The notes under the pieces: model-generated
The model's input: only the letters and a program-made list of their open reading frames with translations
The model's database searches: none
Told to the model about the DNA's origin: nothing
Part shown: positions 7,229-14,285 of the stretch, piece after piece
How the letters are laid out: every line of letters begins with the position of its first letter
Numbering within the stretch: position 1 is the first letter of the stretch
Position numbers and translations under genes: made by a program
DNA from: Streptantibioticus ferralitis
GTDB lineage: Bacteria > Actinomycetota > Actinomycetes > Streptomycetales > Streptomycetaceae
Direction: 5' to 3'
Assembly (NCBI RefSeq): GCF_029223525.1
Contig: NZ_JARHTQ010000036.1
Coordinates: 1-64,000, forward strand
DNA: 64,000 bases

Positions 7229-7243
7229 CTTAAGAGCTTTAAG
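7229..7243. promoter_or_regulatory. Palindrome CTTAA-N5-TTAAG between divergent genes
   Basis: CTTAAGAGCTTTAAG lies in the 128-bp intergenic region between the small-gene operon (minus) and the XRE/TPR gene (plus), 31 bp before the GTG start. It is AT-rich in a GC-rich setting and symmetric. It is a plausible XRE operator or core promoter. Confidence 0.4.
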
Positions 7244-7273
7244 AGAGCCAGCAGCGCGGGGAGTTGAGGGCCA

Positions 7274-8605
7274 GTGACCACGCCTGAGCCGAACAAAGTT
7301 CTAGAGCGGCTGTACCGCGAGACTGGCTGGACGCTGCGCCAGGCTGCCCAAGAGGTCAACCGCATCGGCACCGAGCGCGGAACGCCACTGCGGTACCGAG
7401 AACCTTCCGTTCACCAGTGGCTCAATGGGCACATGCCCAAGGCGGACGTGCAACCCCTGATCTTGGAAGCGCTGTCCCGCAGGCTGCACCGTCCGATCAC
7501 GCACTCCGAGGCGGGGTTTCCTCCGCCTCCCGGTCAACCGAACAGCCGTCCAAGTACCGTGGAGGGGCTGATCGATCTCGGGAGGCAAGACATGGACCCA
7601 TCTCGCCGCAGCGTCCTCGGTGCGGGTCTATTTTCTGTTGCCCTCACCGTGCCCGGGTGGACGGACGTAGTCGGCCGAATGGACGCTGTTCAGACCGGTC
7701 AGACGCAACATATAGGCATGCCCGAGGTTGAGATGGTCATCGCAATGACCGAGCGGGTGTCTGAACTTGACGACGAATTCGGCGGGCGGCACGCGCGGCC
7801 CATGGCTGCTGCGTTCCTCGTGAATACCGTAAGCCCCTATCTGCGGGCGGATGCTTCCGAATCGGTCCGTAAAGCGATGATGTCGGCTGCGTCGGATTTG
7901 TGCTACCTCACTGGGTATATGGCGGTGGACGAGGGAGTTCACGGCACGGCTCAACAGTATTACCTCAAGGCGCTGGAGCTGGCCGGAGCGGCGGAAGATC
8001 ACCTGACGTACTGCACAACACTGCGGGGAATGAGTGTTCAAGCCGTCGACCTAGGGCACGGTCGAGAGGCTATGCGACGTGCTGACGCTGCCGCCGCTGC
8101 GTCTCCGAACGCTGGTCCTAGGATGCGTGCCTTCCTCGCTGGTCAACAGGCCCATGCGGCGGCGCAAACCGGCGACCGTCATAAGGCGCTTATGTACCTC
8201 AAAGAAGCCGAACGGGCCATGGAGAAGGCCGAGTCACGATCGAAGACTTTTGGTTCTTACAACCCGTCATCACTCACGTACCACGTTGGTCAAGTCCTAT
8301 ATGAGTTGGGTGACATCCGCGGCTCCATCGCGGCCTTGGGAGAATCTGACAGGCTACGTCATCACTCGTTCCGGCGAAATCGGGTGCGGTATCTATCCAT
8401 GCTCGCTGAACGACAGCTAGAACTTGGTCACCTTGAGGCCGCGTGTGACACGTGGGGGAAAGCCGTCGAAATTTACCCGCTAGTCCAGTCGGGGCAATGC
8501 GACCAAAGCATGGCCAATATGCGGGCTCGAATTCGTCCCTACCTAAAGAATAAGGTTGCACGACAGCTCTACGAGCGGGCGCGAGTCCCGGCTGATCGAC
8601 TCTGA
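7274..8605 (+). CDS. XRE-family transcriptional regulator with C-terminal TPR-like region
   Basis: The 443-residue protein starts at GTG 7274. Residues 1-70 form an HTH-like domain (LERLYRETGWTLRQAAQEVN then YREPSVHQWLNG). A linker ends in DMDPSRRSVLGAGLFSVALTVPGW, typical of Streptomyces XRE proteins with a hydrophobic segment, and a TPR-like helical repeat region follows to the end. Such proteins often sense peptides or small ligands through the TPR part. It flanks the graspetide cluster and is the best candidate regulator of it. Base use is less GC-biased than in neighbouring chromosomal genes, consistent with transfer. Confidence 0.8.
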   Translation: MTTPEPNKVLERLYRETGWTLRQAAQEVNRIGTERGTPLRYREPSVHQWLNGHMPKADVQPLILEALSRRLHRPITHSEAGFPPPPGQPNSRPSTVEGLIDLGRQDMDPSRRSVLGAGLFSVALTVPGWTDVVGRMDAVQTGQTQHIGMPEVEMVIAMTERVSELDDEFGGRHARPMAAAFLVNTVSPYLRADASESVRKAMMSAASDLCYLTGYMAVDEGVHGTAQQYYLKALELAGAAEDHLTYCTTLRGMSVQAVDLGHGREAMRRADAAAAASPNAGPRMRAFLAGQQAHAAAQTGDRHKALMYLKEAERAMEKAESRSKTFGSYNPSSLTYHVGQVLYELGDIRGSIAALGESDRLRHHSFRRNRVRYLSMLAERQLELGHLEAACDTWGKAVEIYPLVQSGQCDQSMANMRARIRPYLKNKVARQLYERARVPADRL

Positions 8606-8714
8606 TGACGGGGCGTCGACGAGTGGTCCTTTCGTGGCCTTTGATCACTACGTCTCTCAACTCATCAGGCGGCACTGGCTCTTTGGTGGCTTCGATCTGG
8701 TCTGAGGGGTCACA

Positions 8715-9299
8715 GTTTCATCACGCGTGACGAAACCTGAGGGCGGGTGCGGTCGTCCCCAAGTAACGTCACGTGTGACGAAACTTGGGAGGGTGGGTCA
8801 TGGCCGGTGAGTCGGGTAGCGCGTGCGCGGTGTGCGGCGGGCCGTTGGGGGTGCGGGCTCGAACGGGACGTCCGTCGGTGTACTGCTCGCGCGCGTGTCA
8901 GGCTCGGGCGTATCGCGCTCGTGTGGCTGGGGCTGGACGGTCCCGGCCGGAGTCGTCGGCTGCGGGTGCCGTGTCGGTTGCGGCAGGTGGCGGGGAGTTG
9001 GCGCGGGAGGTTCGGCGGCTGGTCGGGTTGTTCGCTGAGCGGGCCGAACAGGCAGTGTGCGCGGCGGAGGGCGGCGAGGTTGGTCCTGGTGGCGCCGGTC
9101 GTGACGCTGACGACCTGGCGGAACTCGCCGCGAAGGTGGTTGATCTCGTCCGCTCCGCCTCCTTGCCTACGCACCCGTCGGCTGAATCGTCACGGTGTGA
9201 CGAAACGTCGGGGGTGGTGGTTGCTGGGGCGCAGGATGGGCGGATGGGCTCGTCGGCGGCGGCGACTGCTCGCCGTACGGTTTCATCGCGTGACGAAAC
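8715..9299. repeat. Four palindromic GTTTCRTCACG / CGTGACGAAAC sites
   Basis: Imperfect palindromes occur at 8715-8736 (GTTTCATCACGCGTGACGAAAC, given here in two halves: GTTTCATCACG and CGTGACGAAAC), 8761-8786, about 9186-9207 and 9280-9299. All share the right half GTGACGAAAC. Two precede the gene at 8800 and two lie inside it. The pattern resembles iterons, partition (parS-like) sites or a multi-site operator. Confidence 0.75.
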
Positions 9300-9663
9300 A
9301 TCGGTGCCCGTAGCCGTGGTGGAGTCGGCGGCGGCTGGGCCTGTCGAACGGGTGGTGCGCACGGTGGACATGGCGCATGAGTTCGGGGGCGGCTGGCAAC
9401 TGGTCCGGCTGGCGAGCAGCTTTGACGGTGACTGGCTGGTGCGGCTGCACGGTGAGACGGTCGGCAGCGTGGGGCGTGTGCGCACGTTGTCGGGCCGTGG
9501 CGTGCGGGGCTGGGAAGCGCGTCACCTTGGGCATGCGGTTCCGGGTGGGGTTGCCGGTCTGTGGCCAAGCCGTGGGGTGGCTATGGCGGCTGTGGTCCGT
9601 GCCCATCAAGAACGTGGCGGGGCAAAGGGTCGTCGCGGGAGTCGGCGGCGTCCCTCGCGCTGA
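8800..9663 (+). CDS. AICE protein with N-terminal four-Cys zinc-finger-like motif
   Basis: The 287-residue protein starts at ATG 8800. The N-terminus has CAVCGG and YCSRACQARAYRAR, a C-x2-C-x(n)-C-x3-C pattern seen in small DNA-binding proteins of Streptomyces plasmids. The middle is an Ala/Glu-rich helical region (LAREVRRLVGLFAERAEQ), then a linker whose DNA contains two of the GTGACGAAAC palindromes. A C-terminal domain (GGGWQLVRLASSFDGDWLVR) follows and then a basic tail. The repeats upstream and within the gene suggest that it binds them, for autoregulation or partition-like maintenance. That is inference; no homologue was identified. Confidence 0.7.
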   Translation: MAGESGSACAVCGGPLGVRARTGRPSVYCSRACQARAYRARVAGAGRSRPESSAAGAVSVAAGGGELAREVRRLVGLFAERAEQAVCAAEGGEVGPGGAGRDADDLAELAAKVVDLVRSASLPTHPSAESSRCDETSGVVVAGAQDGRMGSSAAATARRTVSSRDETSVPVAVVESAAAGPVERVVRTVDMAHEFGGGWQLVRLASSFDGDWLVRLHGETVGSVGRVRTLSGRGVRGWEARHLGHAVPGGVAGLWPSRGVAMAAVVRAHQERGGAKGRRGSRRRPSR

Positions 9664-9761
9664 GCTGGCGGGGGCGCGGTGCTGGGACGGTGCGCTGTTG
9701 ACACGCGGTCATTCGGGCCTGTCCCAGGCTCCGGCCCTGGTCGGGCTTTCTTGCGGCTCCA

Positions 9762-9777
9762 ACTTATACGGATAAGT
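9762..9777. promoter_or_regulatory. GntR-type operator ACTTATACGGATAAGT upstream of SH3 cluster
   Basis: A 16-bp palindrome differs by one base from ACTTATACGAATAAGT at 13451-13466, next to the UTRA GntR gene. It is followed by GCTTGAC, also shared with 13399-13413. It lies about 110 bp before the first SH3 gene. Confidence 0.6.
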
Positions 9778-9884
9778 GCTTGACGTAAGAGGTGGAGTGG
9801 GCTGATGCTGATGCCTCCTCCGCGTGAGTGCTGACGGACAAGCCGTCAGGGTGTGCTCACGCGGCAAATCTGAGGGGCAATCAG

Positions 9885-10313
9885 ATGGCAATGACGCGTG
9901 TGCGTATGCGCGTGCGGGCTCTGGCTGTGGCCGGAGTTCTGGCGGTGGCTGGTGTGGGTGTCGGCGCGGCTTCGGCGTCGGCTGCGACTCCGGCTGACGG
10001 ATCCGGGGTGGAGGGTCCGGCGGCGGCTGCGGTGGTCCTTCCGCAAGTCACGGTGGACGGTCTGCGGATGCGTGACGACGTGGGGACCGGTGCGGGCATC
10101 CTCGGGCAGCTCTACGCCGGTGACCAGGTGCAGATCCTTTCGACCGCGCAGGATGCGGGCGGCCAGCAGTGGGACCAGGTGACGCTTGCCAACGACAGTG
10201 CGGGCGGGCTGCCTTCCGGCTTCGCGGGCTGGGTCAGTGAGGCGTACCTCAGTGAGCCTTCGTGCCCGTCGGATAGCCAGATCCAGTGCCTGATGTACGG
10301 CGGTCATGACTGA
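9885..10313 (+). CDS. Secreted SH3-domain protein 1
   Basis: The 142-residue protein starts at ATG 9885, with GAGGGG at 7-nt spacing. A Sec signal peptide (basic MTRVRMRVR, hydrophobic core, ASASAA) is followed by a bacterial SH3 domain (VTVDGLRMRDDVGTGAGILG, GWVSEAYL). A short tail contains two Cys (SEPSCPS, IQCLM) that could form a disulphide. Bacterial SH3 domains usually bind peptidoglycan peptides. It is the most divergent of three tandem copies and has the GntR palindrome upstream. Confidence 0.8.
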   Translation: MAMTRVRMRVRALAVAGVLAVAGVGVGAASASAATPADGSGVEGPAAAAVVLPQVTVDGLRMRDDVGTGAGILGQLYAGDQVQILSTAQDAGGQQWDQVTLANDSAGGLPSGFAGWVSEAYLSEPSCPSDSQIQCLMYGGHD

Positions 10314-10377
10314 TCGCCGGGGCTCTCGCGCTCGCACGGACAAGCAATCTGGCCAGTCATCAGGAAGAGAGAACAAC

Positions 10378-10773
10378 ATGCGTGCAAGCTCTACCGGTCG
10401 CGTTGGTCGTCGTCTGGGTGCGTTGGCGGTCGTGACGATGGTGGCGGCGGCCGGTCTGGGTGTGGGCGTGACGTCTGCCTCGGCGGCTCCGTCGCATGCG
10501 GCTCGGGCGGCGAGTAGCTATGCCACACAGGTCACAGCTGATGGGGTCCGGCTGCGGACCGGTCCGGGGACTGGGTACGGCGTGGAGGGGCTCCTCTACT
10601 ACGGGGACGCGGTCGACATCACGCAGTGCAGCGGGGGCTGGGATCGGGTGTATCTCGCCGCTGACAGTGCGGGCGGCCTGGGCTCGGGCGCTGCGGGGTG
10701 GGTGTACGGCAGCTACCTGGAGCCGCTTGCGGGCTCGCCGATAGGCGGCGGGCTGCCTTCGGGCTGCGAGTGA
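10378..10773 (+). CDS. Secreted SH3-domain protein 2
   Basis: The 131-residue protein starts at ATG 10378, after AGGAAGAGAG. A signal peptide (GRRLGALAVVTMVAAAGLGV, ending TSASAAP) precedes an SH3 domain (VTADGVRLRTGPGTGYGVEG, LLYYGD, GWVYGSYL). Two Cys residues are present, one mid-domain (ITQCSGGW) and one at the very end (PSGCE), a likely disulphide. It is a tandem paralogue of the next gene, with near-identical signal peptide and RLRTGPGTGYGVEGLLYYGD core, so the duplication is recent. It is probably exported to the cell wall. Confidence 0.82.
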   Translation: MRASSTGRVGRRLGALAVVTMVAAAGLGVGVTSASAAPSHAARAASSYATQVTADGVRLRTGPGTGYGVEGLLYYGDAVDITQCSGGWDRVYLAADSAGGLGSGAAGWVYGSYLEPLAGSPIGGGLPSGCE

Positions 10774-10818
10774 CCGCGTGCAGTGATCAGTCATCAGAAA
10801 CGGAACGAAGGAGTAGGC

Positions 10819-11217
10819 ATGTCTTCTACTTGGTTCGCCGGTCGTGCCGTGCGTCGTCTGGGTGCGCTGGCGGTCGTGACGGCGGTGGCTGCGGCTGGTC
10901 TGGGCGTCGGCGTGACGTCCGCCTCGGCGGCTCCGGCACACTCGGCCGCGCCCTCTGCGGTTGCTGAGCCGCATGGCTGGCCTGGGGGCATCACCGGGAA
11001 TGGGGTCCGCTTGAGGACCGGTCCGGGGACCGGGTACGGGGTGGAGGGTCTTCTCTACTACGGGGACACGGTTCAGCCGGTGGGCTGCTCCGGGTCGTGG
11101 TACCACGTGTACCTGACTGCGAACAGTGCCGGTGGTCTACCCGCAGGTACGTGGGGGTGGGTCAACGATGCCTACATTGACCCGATAACGGGTGCTCCAT
11201 CGTCGGACTGCTCGTAA
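10819..11217 (+). CDS. Secreted SH3-domain protein 3
   Basis: The 132-residue protein starts at ATG 10819, after GAAGGAG. The signal peptide is closely similar to copy 2 (VRRLGALAVVTAVAAAGLGV). The SH3 domain has the same RLRTGPGTGYGVEG core and GWVNDAYI. Cys residues are at VGCSGSW and the C-terminus (SSDCS), matching copy 2. A strong terminator follows, so 9885-11217 forms one transcription unit of three wall-associated proteins. Within an AICE they may act at the mycelial surface during transfer or entry exclusion. That role is speculative. Confidence 0.82.
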   Translation: MSSTWFAGRAVRRLGALAVVTAVAAAGLGVGVTSASAAPAHSAAPSAVAEPHGWPGGITGNGVRLRTGPGTGYGVEGLLYYGDTVQPVGCSGSWYHVYLTANSAGGLPAGTWGWVNDAYIDPITGAPSSDCS

Positions 11218-11225
11218 CCGCCTGC

Positions 11226-11268
11226 GGTGCCCCCTCCTGTGTCGGCGGGAGGGGGCACCTCCGTTTTT
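11226..11268 (+). terminator. Rho-independent terminator after SH3 cluster
   Basis: The stem GGTGCCCCCTCC / GGAGGGGGCACC (12 bp, 10-nt loop) is followed by TCCGTTTTT. Confidence 0.9.
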
Positions 11269-11470
11269 CCGTAGCGTTACATACCGCTAGGTTGGTTTCC
11301 CATTCGCCAGTTACCTACTGTGCAGCCGCTTTCCAATTCTGATGTGTAGTCAGTGTTTACCGGGCGGGTGCACGGTGGGCGGTCCCCTTGTGTGACAAGG
11401 GAATTCAAAGGTCTAGTGCATATGCCTGGGGCGTGAGAGGCTGGACGGCTCAGGTTTCGGGAGGTGGAAC

Positions 11471-11746
11471 GTGATGGACACGCCCGGTGACGGACGCGGC
11501 GCGGGCGAGTCGGCTGATGACTCTGTGTGGATACGTGGGGTGGACTACGTGACCAGCTATCGGCAGGCAGATACCGTAGCGTCGGATTTCAACGAGGTGA
11601 TGGCGCTTCTCGGCTTGGGCCTGGAGGACGAGCGGTTTCGGGCACTTCCGCGCACTGGTCCGGACGGTGAGCCGCTGGTGGTCTTGACGGTCGAGGCGGT
11701 GCAGCTCTGCGTGGCTGTCCTGGTGGCTTTAGCGGAATGTCTGTGA
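11471..11746 (+). CDS. Hypothetical protein
   Basis: The protein has 90-91 residues. GTG 11471 and ATG 11474 are adjacent start choices after GGGAGGTGG. The acidic N-terminus is followed by a compact helical region (VASDFNEVMALLGLGLEDER) and a hydrophobic C-terminal helix (VEAVQLCVAVLVALAECL). It is not recognised. The pattern resembles small DUF6907-like or AICE accessory proteins but is not diagnostic. The next small gene starts 12 bp downstream. Confidence 0.6.
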   Translation: MMDTPGDGRGAGESADDSVWIRGVDYVTSYRQADTVASDFNEVMALLGLGLEDERFRALPRTGPDGEPLVVLTVEAVQLCVAVLVALAECL

Positions 11747-11758
11747 GGGAGGGGCATC

Positions 11759-11941
11759 ATGCGTGGTCGACCCAAGGGAACGACATGGATGACAAGGACA
11801 GGCAAGCGGGTGTGGGTCGAGGTCGACGTGACGGGGCGTCGGGTCTGCTGTGAGGCGTGCCCTCGTCCGATCCCCGTGCGGGGCTGGGGTTCTCCTGCTG
11901 GCGCGGCTCGGCGGCATGCGCGGCAGTGCTCTAGGCGCTGA
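11759..11941 (+). CDS. Small basic Cys-containing protein
   Basis: A 60-residue ORF starts at ATG 11759 after GGGAGGGG. It is highly basic, with VCCEACPRPIP and a later RQCSRR that could bind a metal. It lies 12 bp after the previous gene, in the same direction. The function is unknown. Confidence 0.5.
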   Translation: MRGRPKGTTWMTRTGKRVWVEVDVTGRRVCCEACPRPIPVRGWGSPAGAARRHARQCSRR

Positions 11942-12023
11942 CCTGGCCGAACGCCAGGGGCACGGCCTGGTGGCGGACGATGAACTGAACAACTCTTACC
12001 CCTTCCCGCTGCTCAGCCACTGA
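11916..12023 (+). CDS. Possible 35-residue peptide
   Basis: ATG 11916 to TGA 12021-12023 encodes a peptide with LAERQGHGLVADDELNNSYP and the end FPLLSH. It overlaps the previous ORF in another frame. Amino-acid composition looks coding, but there is no strong ribosome site. Low confidence. Confidence 0.3.
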   Translation: MRGSALGADLAERQGHGLVADDELNNSYPFPLLSH

Positions 12024-12186
12024 CCGTGGGTTCCGCGGCGGGGTAGAGGGTCGACAGGCGCGATTGGTGCCGCACTACCCCCATCGGCATCAACCGTCAT
12101 CCAAGGGGCGGTGTTCTCCAGCGCGGACGGGCCTTGACCCGGACGATGCGGTTTCGCGCTGGAGGGCACCGACCAGCGGGCGGGGT

Positions 12187-12210
12187 CCAGGGACCGCTAT
12201 AGGTCCCTGG
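12187..12210. repeat. Perfect inverted repeat CCAGGGACC-N6-GGTCCCTGG
   Basis: The arms are 9 bp with spacer GCTATA, lying in a non-coding stretch of the element. It could be a replication/transfer origin feature or a regulator site. No T run follows, so a terminator is unlikely. Confidence 0.6.
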
Positions 12211-12390
12211 TACCACGCCGCGCAACCAGCCTCGTCACGATCTCCGCCACCGTGTTGAGCACCGTGGGCGCCGGCCTGCGGAGTGGTCCCGTACGCGGCG
12301 GCGCGGTTGCCAACGGCGCTCGGTGCGGCGGGAGTTCGCGGTCCCGGTAGACGCGTCAGTGTCCGGTGACGGCTGCTGGTGCACAAGGAT

Positions 12391-12418
12391 GCCCCCCCGG
12401 CTGGCGGCGGGGGGCTTT
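12391..12418 (+). terminator. Stem-loop GCCCCCC / GGGGGGC with T run
   Basis: A 7-bp G/C stem with an 11-nt loop is followed by TTTCT on the plus strand. It would end a transcript entering from the left (11471-12023 region) or a small RNA. Confidence 0.55.
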
Positions 12419-12551
12419 CTGCTGCTCAAGGCGTGGTGCGTGCGCGGGCGGTTGCCGTCCGGACGGGACCGGCCGTCAGGCCGCATGCCCGGCCGAGGCG
12501 GCAGGGCCGCCCGGCGCGCCGCAGGCGTGCCCTTGAGTAAGTAGAGAAAAG

Positions 12552-13331
12552 TTACTCCGCAGCTTTGGCGGGGCGGCGCTTGGTGGGTGCCTTCACAGGC
12601 GTCACGCGGTAACTGAGACGGGTTGTAGCGGCGGACACGCGCAACTCTTCGACTAGCAGCGGGCGTTGCGTGGCCTCGTCGAGGGTGACGCGATAGGAGA
12701 CCAATAGGGGCTGCGGGTCGGTGAGTCCCAACGCCATGCGTTCGTCGGGAGTCGGCATCATCGCCCCTACTTCCTCATCCCACACGATCGTGAACCCAGC
12801 GGTCGTCAGGTGCTTGTACAGCTCGGGCACGGGGGCGTCAGGGGTCGTGGCCAGTGCTGGGACGTCGGCGGCGACCTGGAGCGGAATCAGCATGCGGTGA
12901 GTTAGGCGCTCGCCAGTCAGCGGATCGCGCAACAGGCGGTCGACGGAAATAGCTTGCTGTCCCTGCTGGTTCAGCAGTTCGGCGGGTGTGCCGGTGAGGG
13001 TCACGCGGGAGATCGCGGGCGCTTCCGTCTCCTTCATCTCCGGCAGCTCGTACCGCGTGCCGGTGCGGCTGACCGTGCGCGGGATCGCTCGTGCTGCCGG
13101 GCTGCCCTTGACGGTGGTCCGCCGACCCTGCGCCTTGATCACCAGCCCCATATTTCGTAGCTCGTTGACGGCAGCTCGCACGGTCGCCGGGCTGACCCGG
13201 TAGGTGCTCACCATCTCTGACTCGCTGGGCAGGGTGCTGCCCGCTTCCAGATCACCTTGTTGGATCGCCTGCGCGATTCGTCCGGCAAGTTGCAGGTACA
13301 TCGGCTGCGGTCGCGTGATGCCGCTGTCCAT
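12552..13331 (-). CDS. GntR-family regulator with UTRA domain (KorA/KorSA-like)
   Basis: The 259-residue protein starts at ATG 13331. The N-terminal winged helix (PMYLQLAGRIAQAIQQGDL, PSESEMVSTYRVSPATVRAA) is followed by an effector-type UTRA domain (from about residue 95: AISRVTLTGTPAELL, VDRLLRDPLTGERLTHRML, LLVSYRVTLDEATQRPLL). In AICEs such as pSAM2, GntR repressors keep transfer and replication genes silent. It is divergent from the transfer operon starting at 13496. The palindrome ACTTATACGAATAAGT lies in that intergenic space and nearly the same site precedes the SH3 genes, so a two-target regulon is likely. Confidence 0.85.
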   Translation of the reverse strand: MDSGITRPQPMYLQLAGRIAQAIQQGDLEAGSTLPSESEMVSTYRVSPATVRAAVNELRNMGLVIKAQGRRTTVKGSPAARAIPRTVSRTGTRYELPEMKETEAPAISRVTLTGTPAELLNQQGQQAISVDRLLRDPLTGERLTHRMLIPLQVAADVPALATTPDAPVPELYKHLTTAGFTIVWDEEVGAMMPTPDERMALGLTDPQPLLVSYRVTLDEATQRPLLVEELRVSAATTRLSYRVTPVKAPTKRRPAKAAE

Positions 13332-13398
13332 CTCGGCTCCTGGTCTCGGCGTCGGCGGTTGTCAGTGGTAGGTGCTATAGGGCTCTTCAGCGGTCACA

Positions 13399-13466
13399 GG
13401 ATAAGTGCTTGACCTGCTACCTATCTAGAGCGCACGATGAGTGTCCTCGTACTTATACGAATAAGT
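13399..13466. promoter_or_regulatory. Divergent gntR / transfer-operon control region
   Basis: It contains GGATAAGTGCTTGAC (13399-13413), a half operator with a -35-like TTGAC, and the full palindrome ACTTATACGAATAAGT (13451-13466). The latter lies 30 bp before the first gene of the transfer operon. Confidence 0.65.
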
Positions 13467-13495
13467 ACGAAGGTAGAAGATGGAGTTGAGGTGCC

Positions 13496-13870
13496 ATGCA
13501 ACAGAAGCCAATCGACACTGGGCGACTGGGTCAGTTCATGTGCGTGATCGCGCCGGAACGACGTGTCGACCCGACTACCGATGAGCCGCGTAAAGACAGG
13601 GAGGGGCGCGAACAGTGGATCGTGGGGCTGTCCGTACGGCAGGCGGCGGGTCGGCGTACGGACGTGATCCATGTGGTTGTGCCTGGTCAGCCGCGGGGCA
13701 TCGCGGAGGGCATGAGCGTACGGGTGGTCGACCTGTGGGCGAATGACTGGTCAGTGGACGGCAGGAGCGGAACGTCCTGGCGGGCGGAACAGATCGTCCC
13801 GGCTGGGGGCACGGCTGCCAGCGGTGGGAGCGCGGCGGCGGCTCCGGCTGCCCGAAAGGGTGGCGAGTGA
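13496..13870 (+). CDS. SCO3933-family AICE regulatory protein
   Basis: The 124-residue protein starts at ATG 13496, preceded by GGAGTTGAGG. The core GREQWIVGLSVRQAAGRRTD, VIHVVVPGQPRG and GMSVRVVDLWANDW...GRSG matches small proteins of the SCO3933 type that open replication/transfer operons of Streptomyces AICEs. An OB-like beta-rich domain is plausible. It is the first gene of a chain of overlapping genes running through traB to the Spd-like gene, and sits directly behind the GntR operator. Confidence 0.75.
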   Translation: MQQKPIDTGRLGQFMCVIAPERRVDPTTDEPRKDREGREQWIVGLSVRQAAGRRTDVIHVVVPGQPRGIAEGMSVRVVDLWANDWSVDGRSGTSWRAEQIVPAGGTAASGGSAAAAPAARKGGE

Positions 13871-14076
13871 TGCCCTTAACCATCGTCCTTCTGCTGTCCG
13901 CAGAGGAGGCTGCCGGGCTCGCGTGCGTGGTGTGCGGCGAACGGTTCGAGGCCGTGGCCAACGTTCAGGTCGGCCGGTCCACGCTGGGCGCCCCGGTCTA
14001 CGCCTGCACCGCGCCGTGCGCGCACTGGTACCGGTCCGCGGCGGTCGGGCCTACCTCGACAGGGAGTGAGTGCTGA
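13870..14076 (+). CDS. Small zinc-ribbon-like AICE protein
   Basis: A protein of about 68 residues starts at ATG 13870, overlapping the previous stop by one base (TGATG). GTG 13867 is an alternative. CVVCGE and YACTAPCAHWYR give a C-x2-C / C-x3-C-x-H pattern suggesting zinc binding. The function is unknown, but such proteins recur in AICE transfer operons. Confidence 0.65.
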   Translation: MPLTIVLLLSAEEAAGLACVVCGERFEAVANVQVGRSTLGAPVYACTAPCAHWYRSAAVGPTSTGSEC

Positions 14077-14285
14077 TGTACCTGGGGGATGACGACACCT
14101 TCGGTCACCTGCTGCGTGATCTGGAACTGCTGAGCGGTACTAAGTCGCTGCTGGTCACCGTGGATGATCTGCCCACGCTGGAATTCGTGATGGGTATGGT
14201 CGGCGTCACTGCCGAACAGGCCGCACGGCGTGCCCAGTTGATCGGCGCCCGGCTTCGCCTCCAAGGGGGTGGCGGGGATGACTAA
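14076..14285 (+). CDS. Small hypothetical AICE protein
   Basis: The 69-residue protein starts at ATG 14076 (TGATG overlap with the upstream stop, GGGAG upstream). It is acidic and helical (FGHLLRDLELLSG, VMGMVGVTAEQAARRAQL). It overlaps the start of the translocase gene by 8 bp. The tight coupling indicates a role in transfer or its control. No domain is recognised. Confidence 0.65.
   Translation: MYLGDDDTFGHLLRDLELLSGTKSLLVTVDDLPTLEFVMGMVGVTAEQAARRAQLIGARLRLQGGGGDD

Larger units (their letters stand above)
12024..12551. other. Gene-free stretch of the AICE
   Basis: No convincing gene on either strand in about 530 bp. It holds a perfect 9-bp palindrome (CCAGGGACC-N6-GGTCCCTGG, 12187-12210) and a GC-rich hairpin with TTT (12391-12418). 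A non-coding stretch with a strong palindrome between conserved AICE modules is a candidate for an origin or transfer locus. Confidence 0.5.

Noticed and set aside
9711-9758. A terminator between the zinc-finger gene and the SH3 cluster
   Set aside because: Only short, mismatched pairing (around CCAGGCTCCGGCCCTGG) could be drawn and the T run is weak.
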